Shown: positions 8,725 to 17,942, numbered from the stretch's first letter. The stretch: DNA of 64,000 bases from Chitinophagales bacterium (GCA_020635975.1 JACJYT010000002.1:124001-188000), one strand, 5' to 3'. Numbers and translations are program-made. Notes: a model not told the origin generated them from the letters alone.

Positions 8725-9189
8725 ATGATTAATAAAGTAACACTGATTGGAAGATTGGGAAAAGACCCGGAAGTAAGAAGGTTCGACAACAATTCTTCCG
8801 TATGTAATTTTACTATAGCCACAAGCGAAAGCTATACAGATAAAGAGGGCAATCGAATTGAGCAAACAGAATGGCACAACCTTGCAATTTGGAGAAAAGG
8901 CTTGGTAGATGTTGCTGAAAAATATCTTAAGAAAGGACACCTTGTATATATTGAAGGTAAGCTAAGAACAAGAAATTGGGACGACCAAGATGGCAATAAG
9001 CGATATACAACAGAAGTTGTAGTAGACAATTTTAAAATGTTAGAAAGAAGGGAAAATACTGCGACTTCAGGCGATGTTACCTACCCTTCCAATTCTTCTT
9101 CTTTTGAAGCTCCCAGCTCTAGTGGCATGATGTCGGGAAACAGTAGTAGTAATGAGGAGAATGATATAAATGACGATCTACCTTTTTAG
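8725..9189 (+). CDS. ssb: Single-stranded DNA-binding protein
   Basis: 154 residues. The N-terminal OB fold starts MINKVTLIGRLGKDPEVR and includes TEWHNLAIWRKGLVDVAEKY and VYIEGKLRTRNWDD. A Ser/Asn-rich flexible linker leads to the acidic tip NDINDDLPF, which recruits partner proteins. It lies 18 bases after mutY and 25 bases before gldE on the same strand. Confidence 0.97.
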   Translation: MINKVTLIGRLGKDPEVRRFDNNSSVCNFTIATSESYTDKEGNRIEQTEWHNLAIWRKGLVDVAEKYLKKGHLVYIEGKLRTRNWDDQDGNKRYTTEVVVDNFKMLERRENTATSGDVTYPSNSSSFEAPSSSGMMSGNSSSNEENDINDDLPF

Positions 9190-9214
9190 TTTATAATTAA
9201 ACAGTACTTCTAAC

Positions 9215-10561
9215 GTGGAAAGTGATAGTATACCCCCCTCGGAACCTTTAATGCAAATAGCTTGGCTAATTTTTATGCAATTAGCTGAAATCAATGCACA
9301 AACTCTTGCATTTCAGATTATTGCAATTATTCTGTTATTATTTTTATCTGCCCTAATTTCTGGCTCGGAGGTGGCTTTTTTCTCCATTAGTCCAGCTCAG
9401 TTGCAAGAACTTAAAGAAAGTGATTTGCCGAGCGATAAAAAAGTTCTAAATTTATTAGAAAGACCTAGATTGCTTCTAGCATCTGTGCTTATCTCTAATA
9501 ATTTTGTTAATATTTCGATTATTATTCTCTTAAATTTTGTGCTCATTTCTTTGTTTCCAGCAATGGATAAAGAACTTGTTGCTCTTCTCAACGTATTTAT
9601 TTTAACCCCACCATTGGTGTTTTTTGGGGAAGTTTCGCCAAAAGTTTTTGCTAGCATGAACAATTTATTGATTGCAAGAAAAACGGCCGGAATCTTCCAA
9701 AATTTACGTTTCATTACGTTTCCAATCGGAATTTTATTGGTTAAGTCTGGTTTGTTTATTGAACGAAGATTTGAGAAGGCAAATCATGAAATTGATCTTG
9801 AAGAGATAGAAAAGGCAATAGAACTTAGTACGAATGATGGAAGTACTATAGAAGATGTAAATATTCTTAAAGGCATCGTTCATTTTGGAAATACCACAGT
9901 AAAACAAATTATGGTACCTAGAGTAGATATAGTTGCTGTTAAATTTAATTATTCCTTTAAGGATATTCTTAATCTCGTAAAAGAAGCTGGCTACTCTAGA
10001 ATGCCGGTATATAAGGATAGTATCGATAAAATTGAAGGCATTCTCTATCTCAAGGATTTACTAGAACATATTGATAAGGGGGATGACTACGAGTGGCAAG
10101 AATTGGTTCGTGAACCATTTTTTGTGCCAGAAACCAAAAAAATTGACGATCTTCTTCGCGAGATTCAGACTAATAGAAAACACCAAGTTATTGTGGTGGA
10201 TGAGTATGGAGGAACAAAAGGCATTGTTACCTTAGAAGATATTTTAGAAGAAGTATTGGGCGACATAAAAGATGAGTTTGATGAAGTTTTAGATAGCTCT
10301 TACAAAAAAATAAATTCGAACACAGCTTTGTTCGATGCAAAAATTTCTCTTTCAGACTTATGTGAAATTATGGATATAGACGAGGAGGAATTTGATGAAG
10401 TAAGAGGAGAAAGTGATACTTTAGCGGGCTTACTTTTAGAACTTTCTGGAGAACTTCCAAAAAAGGGTAAGGAAATCCAATACCAGGCCTATACATTTAC
10501 CGTTCTATCTATGGAAAGAAATAGAATCAATAGGGTTAAATTGAGTATAAAAAATGACTAG
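9215..10561 (+). CDS. gldE: Gliding-motility-associated CNNM/CBS protein GldE
   Basis: 448 residues. An N-terminal DUF21/CNNM membrane domain (several helices between about residues 25 and 190, with SALISGSEVAFFSISPAQ) is followed by a CBS pair (IMVPRVDIVAVK ... YSRMPVYKDSIDKIEGILYLKDL; RKHQVIVVDEYGGTKGIVTLEDILEE) and a C-terminal CorC/HlyC domain. The position between ssb and gldD marks it as GldE, which is linked to gliding motility in Flavobacterium. The start is GTG 9215; the acidic-proline N-terminus MESDSIPPSEP fits other GldE proteins, and the next in-frame ATG (9251) would drop it. It overlaps gldD by 8 bases, so the two are probably translationally coupled. Confidence 0.9.
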   Translation: MESDSIPPSEPLMQIAWLIFMQLAEINAQTLAFQIIAIILLLFLSALISGSEVAFFSISPAQLQELKESDLPSDKKVLNLLERPRLLLASVLISNNFVNISIIILLNFVLISLFPAMDKELVALLNVFILTPPLVFFGEVSPKVFASMNNLLIARKTAGIFQNLRFITFPIGILLVKSGLFIERRFEKANHEIDLEEIEKAIELSTNDGSTIEDVNILKGIVHFGNTTVKQIMVPRVDIVAVKFNYSFKDILNLVKEAGYSRMPVYKDSIDKIEGILYLKDLLEHIDKGDDYEWQELVREPFFVPETKKIDDLLREIQTNRKHQVIVVDEYGGTKGIVTLEDILEEVLGDIKDEFDEVLDSSYKKINSNTALFDAKISLSDLCEIMDIDEEEFDEVRGESDTLAGLLLELSGELPKKGKEIQYQAYTFTVLSMERNRINRVKLSIKND

Positions 10562-11150
10562 AATAATTTTAGTATCTCTGCTTTTAATTAGTTTATTCTC
10601 TTGTAAGGAAAACAATTATCTACCTAAAGCAATAGCTTATCCTAGAATAATTCTACCAGAGTTTCACGAATACAAAAGCTTCGATGCTCCTTGTCCGTAT
10701 ACTTTCGAATATCCCGACTATGCTATTATTGTAGAAGATAGTTTTTATTTTGAGGATAGACTCTATTCAGCATGTTGGATTAATGTGGTTTATCCAAGCT
10801 TAAATGCAAAAATTCATATTTCTTACAAAGAAATAGGAAAGGACATCAGTTTAGAAAAGGTTATGGAAGATTCTCACGAACTAGCTTACACCCACACTAA
10901 GAAGGCAGACTATATTGATGAGTACGAAGTGAGTAATAAATATGGGGTTCAAGGCCTCATGACGAATATTGGGGGAGATGCTGCCAATAATTTGCAATTT
11001 TATTTATCCGACTACAAGCAGCATTATTTAAGAGGAGCACTTTATTTTGAAAGTCACCCAAATGCAGATAGTCTTCAGCCAGCGCTAAACTTTATTAGAG
11101 AAGATATGTTGCATATTTTTGAGAGTTTCCAATGGCAAACAAGTAATTAG
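10554..11150 (+). CDS. gldD: Gliding motility lipoprotein GldD
   Basis: 198 residues with a lipoprotein signal (MTRIILVSLLLISLFSC, lipobox LFSC at residue 17). The mature part begins with the characteristic YLPKAIAYPRI and then CPYTFEYPDYA, which I recognise from GldD. The family is required for gliding and for the associated type IX secretion machinery in Flavobacterium johnsoniae. It overlaps gldE by 8 bases. Its TAG stop (11148-11150) overlaps the stop of the convergent 104-aa gene. Confidence 0.88.
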   Translation: MTRIILVSLLLISLFSCKENNYLPKAIAYPRIILPEFHEYKSFDAPCPYTFEYPDYAIIVEDSFYFEDRLYSACWINVVYPSLNAKIHISYKEIGKDISLEKVMEDSHELAYTHTKKADYIDEYEVSNKYGVQGLMTNIGGDAANNLQFYLSDYKQHYLRGALYFESHPNADSLQPALNFIREDMLHIFESFQWQTSN

Positions 11151-11461
11151 AATTCCCAATCTGGAGATTCTTCTTTGTATTGAGCTCTGCTAGCTACTTT
11201 TTCTTTCTCTCTATTTAATATCATTTCTGCTATTCCTCTAGTAGCTTTTTCGGGTTCTGAGGCGGCTATCTTTTCTTTTACTTTGTTCTCATCTAAATCA
11301 ATTCGGTATAGTAGGCGCAGAAAACGTTCGAAATCCTTGTCGATTAGTTCTTGTACTAATTGTTCAATTAATAATAGCAAAGCTTCTTCATCTTCAATTT
11401 TGAACAAAAGATCTTCTCTAAGTTGCAGGGATTTTTGTAGCTGAGTCTTTAATATATCCAC
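11147..11461 (-). CDS. Conserved small acidic helical protein, unknown
   Basis: 104 residues, highly charged and predicted mostly helical (LQKSLQLREDLLFKIEDEEA; EKATRGIAEMILNREKEK), with no signal peptide or membrane span and a C-terminal ESPDWEF tail. I do not recognise a named family. It converges on gldD with a 4-base overlap of the two stop codons, and diverges from the DUF4197 lipoprotein. A cytoplasmic role is all that can be inferred. Confidence 0.65.
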   Translation of the reverse strand: MDILKTQLQKSLQLREDLLFKIEDEEALLLLIEQLVQELIDKDFERFLRLLYRIDLDENKVKEKIAASEPEKATRGIAEMILNREKEKVASRAQYKEESPDWEF

Positions 11462-11497
11462 TTAAATTGTTTAGTTTTGATAATAAAATTTAAAATT

Positions 11498-12193
11498 ATG
11501 AGAAAATTCGGGCTATTCACAATCCTTTTCTTAGTTTGTTTTGGAATAAGCTTGCAATCTTGCGAGGAGCTTAACGATTTTTTAGACACGAATAAAACGG
11601 CTGAAGGTCTAAAAGAAGCACTTAAAATTAGTACGGATACCACAGTAACTCAGGCTGGAGTTCTAGATGGTTTTTATCAAAATGCTACTATAAAAATATT
11701 GTTTCCAGAGGAAGCCGACCAGATTTTGTCGTACGTTAATGCAAATCCGATCTTAGGCGCCGCCTTAGGAACACTCACCGAAAACTTTGTTCAACGAATG
11801 AATAGGGCAGCAGAACAAGCAGCGCCCTTGGCTAAAGACATTTTTTATGAAACTATTACTAATATTACCATTAGCGATGCCTTGGGCATATTAAATGGAG
11901 GCGATTATGCAGCCACCAATTTTTTAGAAAACAACGCTCGACCAGCCTTGTATAATGCCTTCAAGCCGATAGTTGAGAATAAAATAAGTGAAGTTGGGGC
12001 GGATGCCATTTGGAGTCAAGTAACGGGAGGATATAATACATTAACAGGTCAGCAGGTAAATACAGACATCAATGATTATGTTACCAATAAAGCACTCGAC
12101 GGACTTTTCCATTTAATTGGAGAAGAGGAAAAGAAAATACGTGAAGACCCTTTGCACCGAGTAACGGAACTGCTTCAAGAAGTGTTTGGTTAA
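11498..12193 (+). CDS. DUF4197 lipoprotein
   Basis: I start at ATG 11498 (MRKFGLFTILFLVCFGISLQ, lipobox LQSC) rather than 11477, which only prepends MIIKFKI to the signal peptide. The mature protein matches the DUF4197 pattern: GLKEALKISTDTT, a conserved helical core, and ILFPEEADQILSYVN. About 231 residues, periplasmic or outer-membrane lipoprotein, function unknown. Its stop (TAA 12191-12193) lies inside a TTAA shared with the stop of the convergent P-type ATPase gene. Confidence 0.82.
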   Translation: MRKFGLFTILFLVCFGISLQSCEELNDFLDTNKTAEGLKEALKISTDTTVTQAGVLDGFYQNATIKILFPEEADQILSYVNANPILGAALGTLTENFVQRMNRAAEQAAPLAKDIFYETITNITISDALGILNGGDYAATNFLENNARPALYNAFKPIVENKISEVGADAIWSQVTGGYNTLTGQQVNTDINDYVTNKALDGLFHLIGEEEKKIREDPLHRVTELLQEVFG

Positions 12194-14703
12194 GCCAAAC
12201 TAGATTTTCTTCTTCTTTGCCATTTATATGCTTCAAACCAAATTACCGAAACAAAAGCAAAAGCAATAGCAGTAATGACTTGCATTAAATGGAGACTTTC
12301 TAACTCGAAAAAGTTTCTTATTGGAGCAATGAATAGCAAGCTAAAAGTTAAGATTAAGGTAAGCGAAATCATTATTGGAACTAGTTTGTTCTTGTACTTA
12401 AGGCAATCCAGCAAAGAATAATAAAAAGAGCGATTAACGAGGGTAAGGAAGATATTGGCAAAGATTAGAGTAATAAAAATTAGGGTTCTAATTCCTGCTT
12501 CACTCATGGCTTGATATAAACCGTATTGATACATTCCTAAAGCAGCAATGGATATGATAAGTCCTTGCACTATACTCAAGCTTAATTCTTTAGTGGAGAA
12601 AAAACTACTCGATAAAGCTCGAGGTTTTTCTAACATCGCATTGGCCTCTATGGGTTCATTTTCGTAAATTATGGAGCACGTTGGACCCATTAAAAGCTCC
12701 AAGAAAATGATGTGAATTGGGGAAAAAATATTGGGGAATTTCCAAGCTAGAGCCAAGGGTAAAAAGACAGTCAATATAATTGGAATATGAATGGAGATTA
12801 TATATTGTATTGCTTTTTTTAAATTATTATAGATTCTTCTTCCCAAAGCGATGGCTTCTATCATTTTCTCAAGGTCGTCTTCTACCAGTATTAAAGAAGC
12901 TGCTTGTTTCGCAATTTCTGAACCTCTTTTTCCCATTGCAATACCAATATTGGCCGCTTTTAAAGCTGGGCCATCATTTACGCCATCTCCTGTCATTGCA
13001 ACTGTAAAGCCAAGTTCCTTTAGGGTATTAATAATTTTTAGTTTGGCTTCAGGAAACATTCGAACGAATATGCTTTTTTCTACAACACACTGTTTTAAGT
13101 CCTGTTCATTCAAGAGCATTAAAGCATCTCCACTAATACTTTTATCATAGTTTTTAAAATTCACTTGTTTGGCAATCGCGGTGGTGGTCTCTAAGTTATC
13201 TCCAGTTATTATTTTCACATCAATTCCCGCCTCATAAAATCCTTTAAGTACAGCACTAATATTATGTTTTGGAGGATCATAAAAGGCGAGTAAACCTAAA
13301 AATTCGAATTCAATATCTTGCTGAATTTCTGGGAATTTAGGATAATCATTTTTGCCTTTTGCAAGTCCAAGAACTCTATATCCATCTGCCGAGAGGCTTT
13401 TTAATGCCGAGTTAATCCTTTCCTTGTCCTGGTCATTTAACTTCGATACAGCCATTATTGCTTCTGCTGCTCCTTTTGCAGCCACCAACAATTCGCCTTT
13501 TTGATTCTTGAAAATATGCGTCATCATGGGAGGCTTACCGGCTAAGGGATATTCCTGAAATAAGTGAAAGTTTAATCTTTCGTCTTCCCCCATAATTTCT
13601 TCGTAGGCTTGGTGAAGCGCAATTTCCATTGGGTCGAAGGGACTTTCTTCACTTGCAAACATGGCTATGCGGATTAGTTCGCTGCAATTGGCTTCTTTCT
13701 CGTAATTGCCTGCAATTATGCTATTATTTTGAAAGGAATAAAGCTTGGCTAAACTCATTCTATTTTCTGTTAAAGTTCCTGTTTTATCAGAACAGATTAC
13801 ACTTGCGCTTCCTAAACTTTCTACCGTCTTCATTTGCTTTACTAGGATGCCAGATTTCATTAAGCGCATAGCACCTATAGCCATAAAACTAGTGAAAGCA
13901 ACAGGTATCTCCTCGGGAAGAATGCTCATTGCAAGAGTTAAAGATTTGAGCAAGCTTTGCAATAACTCTCGAGAAAGATAGAAGTTAATACTCCAAACTA
14001 TAAAGAATACAAGAGCTCCACCTATGGCCATCTTTTTTACAAAATCGTTTATTTGGATTTCTAAACGTGATTTTTCTTCTTGAATAGACTCAAGGGATTT
14101 TCCAATTTCTCCCAATTTACTATTGCTTGCCAAAACCTGTACTTCTGCTATTGCCAAGCCACTATTAACCATACAACCTAGGTAGGCATTTGGGTCTGGG
14201 TGGTCTTTATCTTTGTAGATAGCCAAAGATTCGCCAGTAAGCATAGATTCGTTTAAGGAAAAATCGTGAGAATAAATTATTCTGGAATCTGCACTCACCA
14301 TGCTTCCTTCTTCTAAGACCAGTAAATCACCAATCACTATATCTTCTGGAGCTAGGATTTCTATTTGATTGTTTCTTATGAGCTTGGCATTGGCTTTATT
14401 GAATTGTTGCAATTTTTGCAAAGCATTCTTACTTCTTGAATCTTGAAAAAGAGAGATAAGGGCAACAATTATTATAGCAGAGCCAAGAAAGATACCATCA
14501 CCAATTTCGCCACTAATAAAATATACACTAGAGGCAAGAAAAAGTAAAAGGACCATGGGTTCCTTTAAGATATTAAGAAGGGATTTTAGTAAAGCATTTT
14601 CCCTTTTTAATTCCATCGCATTTTTGCCGAACTTTTGTCGAGAAATCTCTACTTCAGTATCGCTTAGGCCAGTATACGGGAAGGGGTTTTTACTTGAATT
14701 CAA
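12190..14703 (-). CDS. Cation-transporting P-type ATPase, P2-like, substrate uncertain
   Basis: 837 residues with full P-type architecture. There is an N-terminal cation-ATPase domain (YTGLSDTEVEISRQKFGKNA), TM pair 1-2, the actuator motif MLTGES, and the phosphorylation site CSDKTGTLTENRM with Asp near residue 305. These are followed by the nucleotide-binding domain, the hinge TGDGVNDGPALKAANIGIAM, and six C-terminal TM helices. TM4 carries SILPEEIPVAF and TM6 carries LELLMGPTCSIIYENEP, which differ from the PEGLP and NLxTD motifs of well-studied Ca or Na/K pumps. The transported ion is therefore not safe to name. A TAACTTTAC promoter-like element lies at 14722-14730. It converges with the DUF4197 gene, sharing stop bases. 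Confidence 0.92.
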   Translation of the reverse strand: MNSSKNPFPYTGLSDTEVEISRQKFGKNAMELKRENALLKSLLNILKEPMVLLLFLASSVYFISGEIGDGIFLGSAIIIVALISLFQDSRSKNALQKLQQFNKANAKLIRNNQIEILAPEDIVIGDLLVLEEGSMVSADSRIIYSHDFSLNESMLTGESLAIYKDKDHPDPNAYLGCMVNSGLAIAEVQVLASNSKLGEIGKSLESIQEEKSRLEIQINDFVKKMAIGGALVFFIVWSINFYLSRELLQSLLKSLTLAMSILPEEIPVAFTSFMAIGAMRLMKSGILVKQMKTVESLGSASVICSDKTGTLTENRMSLAKLYSFQNNSIIAGNYEKEANCSELIRIAMFASEESPFDPMEIALHQAYEEIMGEDERLNFHLFQEYPLAGKPPMMTHIFKNQKGELLVAAKGAAEAIMAVSKLNDQDKERINSALKSLSADGYRVLGLAKGKNDYPKFPEIQQDIEFEFLGLLAFYDPPKHNISAVLKGFYEAGIDVKIITGDNLETTTAIAKQVNFKNYDKSISGDALMLLNEQDLKQCVVEKSIFVRMFPEAKLKIINTLKELGFTVAMTGDGVNDGPALKAANIGIAMGKRGSEIAKQAASLILVEDDLEKMIEAIALGRRIYNNLKKAIQYIISIHIPIILTVFLPLALAWKFPNIFSPIHIIFLELLMGPTCSIIYENEPIEANAMLEKPRALSSSFFSTKELSLSIVQGLIISIAALGMYQYGLYQAMSEAGIRTLIFITLIFANIFLTLVNRSFYYSLLDCLKYKNKLVPIMISLTLILTFSLLFIAPIRNFFELESLHLMQVITAIAFAFVSVIWFEAYKWQRRRKSSLA

Positions 14704-14721
14704 TGTCCACGATTTTTCTAA

Positions 14722-14730
14722 GTAAAGTTA
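14722..14730 (-). promoter_or_regulatory. Possible -7 element of the P-type ATPase gene
   Basis: Minus-strand TAACTTTAC, one base from the Bacteroidota TAnnTTTG consensus, 18 bases upstream of the ATG. The same variant occurs upstream of other genes here (3830-3838, 44045-44053), which supports it. No clear -33 element. Confidence 0.4.
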
Positions 14731-14771
14731 GGCATAAATGATTTAGCTATTAGAACTAAGTTTAGGAAAGC

Positions 14772-15542
14772 TTAGAAAGCGTGAATTCCTAATCCGAAAA
14801 GTGCAAAATCATATTTTACAGGATCGATAGGGTCGAGAGTTTTAAGTGCTTTGCTTAGTTCTAGCACAGTTTTGAAATCTCTTTGAGGTCTTTGGATGAG
14901 TCCCAATATTCTTGCTTGTCGCTCTACATGAACATCAAGAGGACAAAGTAGTTGCCAAGTTTGTATGTCCTTCCATATTCCAAAGTCAATATTTTTCTCG
15001 TCTTTTCTTACCATCCATCGTAAAAACATATTCAATCTTTTACAAGCAGAATTTCGAGCAGGACTTGCTATATGTTTTCGTGTTCTAGATGGAAAGTAGT
15101 CTAAAGAACAGAAATAGTTGTGAAAGCCGATTAATGCATTTTGCACGGTTTCCTCTTTTTCTTTTAAGTGCATGCTAAAAGCACTTTCTAAGCTTTCATT
15201 TTTTTCATAATGTTGTTTGAGAAAACTAATGAAATAGAGTAGGTCGCTGGGGTTGAAGGTGCGGTGTTTAAATTTTAAACATTTCTTTAAATCTTCTTCT
15301 TGGTGATTTACGATAAAATTATGGGGTTCATTTTCGAAAATTTCCACCAAGTTCCAACAGTTTTTAATAATGGTTTTTCTTTGACCCCAGGCCAATGTTG
15401 CCGCAAAAAAAGCCATAATTTCTATGTCCTGCTTCTTACTGAAATGATGAGGCACTTGAAGTGGATCGTCTTGAATAAAGTCGGCATTATGAAAGCGGAG
15501 ATAAGCTTCTTCCAATATTTCTCTATTTCTTGCACTCAACAT
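14772..15542 (-). CDS. TIGR02757 family protein (DUF2400)
   Basis: 256 residues. The pattern matches TIGR02757/DUF2400: DDPLQVPHHFSKKQDIEIMA, AFFAATLAWGQRKTIIKN, and late PLDVHVERQARILGL. These proteins are distantly related to helix-hairpin-helix DNA glycosylases, but an activity has not been settled to my knowledge. It is divergent from the LysM/glucosaminidase gene. A perfect TATCTTTG element (15547-15554) ends only 4 bases before its ATG, suggesting a leaderless mRNA. Confidence 0.88.
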   Translation of the reverse strand: MLSARNREILEEAYLRFHNADFIQDDPLQVPHHFSKKQDIEIMAFFAATLAWGQRKTIIKNCWNLVEIFENEPHNFIVNHQEEDLKKCLKFKHRTFNPSDLLYFISFLKQHYEKNESLESAFSMHLKEKEETVQNALIGFHNYFCSLDYFPSRTRKHIASPARNSACKRLNMFLRWMVRKDEKNIDFGIWKDIQTWQLLCPLDVHVERQARILGLIQRPQRDFKTVLELSKALKTLDPIDPVKYDFALFGLGIHAF

Positions 15543-15546
15543 AAAG

Positions 15547-15554
15547 CAAAGATA
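15547..15554 (-). promoter_or_regulatory. TAnnTTTG promoter of the TIGR02757 gene
   Basis: Minus-strand TATCTTTG, a perfect match to the Bacteroidota -7 element. The ATG at 15542 follows after 4 bases, so transcription would start at or next to the start codon. Confidence 0.6.
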
Positions 15555-15642
15555 GGCTTAAAGCGTCTATTCTACTTTACACTTTGTGTATTTAGTCTTT
15601 TTCGTGTGAAAATCTTAGCATAAATTACTCTGTTTATCGTTA

Positions 15643-15650
15643 TAGTTTTG
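15643..15650 (+). promoter_or_regulatory. TAnnTTTG promoter of the LysM/glucosaminidase gene
   Basis: TAGTTTTG matches TAnnTTTG exactly and lies 17 bases before the ATG at 15668, in the intergenic space between divergent genes. Confidence 0.5.
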
Positions 15651-15667
15651 TAGTTAAATGTGTTGAA

Positions 15668-17173
15668 ATGAGGATTTTTTTAGTAATGTTTATCTTTCTT
15701 GGCCTTAATAATGTGCTTGCTCAAGATAAAATGAGCAACGAAGAATATGTTGCTCGTTTCTACCCTATTGCGGTTAGGAAAATGCAAGAATATCGCATTC
15801 CTGCAAGTATTACCCTTGCTCAAGGAATTTTGGAATCGGGTAGTGGTAATTCTAATTTAGCTTTAAAAGCAAATAATCATTTCGGCATTAAATGCCATAG
15901 CGAATGGCAAGGCGAAGGCTATTATATGGATGATGATGAGGCAAACGAATGCTTTAGAGTGTATAATAATCCGGAGCAATCTTTTGCAGATCATTCTGAA
16001 TTTCTAACTACAAGAGCGCGTTATAAGTTTTTGTTTGAAGATTATCCAGTTGATGATTATAAGTCTTGGGCTAAAGGTTTGAAAACAGCAGGATATGCCA
16101 CCAATCCAGATTATCCAAATTTGTTGATATCCATTATTGAGCGACTTAATCTTGCGCAGTACGACAAAATGGGCTTGGTAGAAATTAAAGCTTCTCCAGA
16201 AATGATAGCCGAAAATACAGGAGAATTGGAAAGTAAAGAATGGGATGTAATTCTTCCGAAAAACGCCTACTATACCGACGATAGAAGTGATGTGTTTATT
16301 TTTAATAAAATTAGAACGGTAAAAAGTAAGGGTAGACAAGCACTAGCAATTGCAACAGAATACGATATAGATCTAGACCTCTTAATGAAGTATAATGATA
16401 TAAAAGAAGGCTATCTTTTTACACCGAATCAATTCGTGTACTTGCAGCCAAAGCGCAAGAAAGGATCTGAAAAAACACACGTGGTTAAAGCGGGAGAAAC
16501 CATGTGGGATATCTCACAGCTCTATGGTATTCAAATGGATAAGCTATATAAGAAAAACAATATGGTTTTCGATAAGCAACCGAAACCTGGGGAAATTGTT
16601 TACTTACAAAGTAGTAGAGATGGCGCTCCTAGCTTTTATTCTTACATGGACGTTCTTCTAGAAAGAAAAAAATTAAAAGAAGAACAAGAAGCCAAGGAAA
16701 AGGCAGCTATTGATGCTCAAAAGGTAATCGAACTAGAAGAATTGAAGAAAAAGCAAGCAGTTCTAGAAGCTCAAATTGCCGCTCAAAAGAAACAAGAGGA
16801 AGCTTTGAAAAAGGAGATTGAAGAGATGAAGAAGCAAGAGGCTCTTAAGAAAGTGGAGGAAGATGCAGCGAAAAAAGAGAAGCAAGTTTTTGATGCCGAG
16901 CAAGCACCTCCTCTAAAACTTACTCCATTAACACCTGTTGTAGATTACGATAAATTTGTTGAACCTGAAACGGAAAAAGCTCCTGTTGAACAGGTGGAAA
17001 TAAAAGAAAACTACGAGAAGGTTTCGGCGAAAACCTATGTGGTTAAACCTGGAGATACCTTGTATTCCCTATCTAATAAGTTTTACATTACCGTTGAAGA
17101 CCTAATGCAATTAAATAATTTAAAGGATTATAATTTAAAAGTTGGACAGCTTTTAGTAGTTTCGCCAGAATAA
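15668..17173 (+). CDS. Secreted peptidoglycan hydrolase: glucosaminidase plus LysM
   Basis: 501 residues. A signal peptide (MRIFLVMFIFLGLNNVLAQ) is followed by a glucosaminidase domain at about 25-165 (LAQGILESGSGNSNLALKAN, HFGIKCHSEWQGEGYY, SFADHSEFL). A weak LysM lies near 224-262, a clear LysM at about 272-315 (HVVKAGETMWDISQLYGI), a charged coiled coil at about 335-415, and a C-terminal LysM at about 455-500 (TYVVKPGDTLYSLSNKFYI). It binds and cleaves peptidoglycan in the periplasm, so it is probably an autolysin or division-related hydrolase. The stop codon overlaps the hpt start by one base (TAATG), so they are coupled. Confidence 0.92.
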   Translation: MRIFLVMFIFLGLNNVLAQDKMSNEEYVARFYPIAVRKMQEYRIPASITLAQGILESGSGNSNLALKANNHFGIKCHSEWQGEGYYMDDDEANECFRVYNNPEQSFADHSEFLTTRARYKFLFEDYPVDDYKSWAKGLKTAGYATNPDYPNLLISIIERLNLAQYDKMGLVEIKASPEMIAENTGELESKEWDVILPKNAYYTDDRSDVFIFNKIRTVKSKGRQALAIATEYDIDLDLLMKYNDIKEGYLFTPNQFVYLQPKRKKGSEKTHVVKAGETMWDISQLYGIQMDKLYKKNNMVFDKQPKPGEIVYLQSSRDGAPSFYSYMDVLLERKKLKEEQEAKEKAAIDAQKVIELEELKKKQAVLEAQIAAQKKQEEALKKEIEEMKKQEALKKVEEDAAKKEKQVFDAEQAPPLKLTPLTPVVDYDKFVEPETEKAPVEQVEIKENYEKVSAKTYVVKPGDTLYSLSNKFYITVEDLMQLNNLKDYNLKVGQLLVVSPE

Positions 17174-17712
17174 TGAATGCAACAAAAATAAAATTAAAGG
17201 ATAAGGAGTTTACGCCCTACTTATCTGCTCAAGATCTCGCTCAGATTAATAAGGAATTAGGTGCTAAGATTAATAAGGACTTTGCCGGCAAAGAAGTTTT
17301 GTTCTTAGCTATACTAAATGGATCCTTTATGTTTGCTGCCGATTTAATGAGAGAAATTAATATTAAGAGTACGATCTCTTTTGTTAAAGTAGCTTCTTAC
17401 GAAGGACTCTCCTCCAGTGGAACCGTGAAGAAATTGATAGGTTTGATGGATTCCTTAGAAGCTCGCCATGTAGTGGTAATAGAAGATATCATAGATACTG
17501 GGAACACTCTAGATAAACTTTTGCCGACGCTCTTGGCAGAAAACCCAGCCAGTTTAAGTTTGTGTACCTTGCTTTTTAAACCAGAAGCCTTTAAAGCGGA
17601 TTTTGAAATTCAATATGTAGGCAAAGAGATACCTAACAAGTTTATTGTAGGTTATGGCCTAGATTATGACGGCTACGGAAGGAACTTAGGCGATATTTAT
17701 CAAATTTCTTAA
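17173..17712 (+). CDS. hpt: Hypoxanthine phosphoribosyltransferase
   Basis: 179 residues. It carries the PRPP-binding motif VVVIEDIIDTGNTLDKL, the early flexible-loop region FVKVASYEGLSSSGTVK, and the C-terminal NKFIVGYGLDYDGYGRNL that contacts the purine base. It salvages hypoxanthine and guanine to IMP and GMP. It overlaps the upstream hydrolase by one base and is followed by adk and obgE, the order common in Bacteroidota, though a small convergent gene lies between hpt and adk here. Confidence 0.95.
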   Translation: MNATKIKLKDKEFTPYLSAQDLAQINKELGAKINKDFAGKEVLFLAILNGSFMFAADLMREINIKSTISFVKVASYEGLSSSGTVKKLIGLMDSLEARHVVVIEDIIDTGNTLDKLLPTLLAENPASLSLCTLLFKPEAFKADFEIQYVGKEIPNKFIVGYGLDYDGYGRNLGDIYQIS

Positions 17713-17879
17713 TCTTCGTAATAAACGAAAACAGAACATTGACTTAGTTTCTCTCCTATGAGCTTCACGTCTAGGATACTGCCTCCAGCACTTTGAATAG
17801 CACCTAACTCGTCGTTAATTCTAGTCTCCATTTGATCGTATTTAATCCCAAATAAGTCTATTACTTTCACTTTTTTCAT
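17709..17879 (-). CDS. Small conserved protein, Cse60-like
   Basis: I start at ATG 17879 (MKKVKVIDLFGIKYDQMETR), giving 56 residues; an upstream ATG at 17942 adds 21 residues lying in the adk promoter region and looks artificial. The pattern (KVKVIDLF, then an amphipathic helix, then ILDVKLIGEKLSQCSVFVYY) resembles small alpha/beta proteins annotated as sporulation protein Cse60, which occur outside spore-formers too. No function is known here. Its stop overlaps the hpt stop by 4 bases (TTAA). Confidence 0.6.
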   Translation of the reverse strand: MKKVKVIDLFGIKYDQMETRINDELGAIQSAGGSILDVKLIGEKLSQCSVFVYYED

Positions 17880-17942
17880 AAGAAATTGCATTTTGTTTAA
17901 TCGAAAGGAGAACAAAGTATTAAAATTAGCTATGAAAATCAC

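Noticed and set aside
8644..8940. Minus-strand open frame spanning the mutY-ssb junction
   Set aside because: It is antisense to the conserved ends of mutY and ssb and has no recognisable protein features.
12184..12200. Small hairpin at the DUF4197/P-type ATPase junction as a terminator
   Set aside because: Only a 6-bp stem (GTTTGG/CCAAAC) with no proper T run in either direction; it may arise from the two overlapping stop regions.
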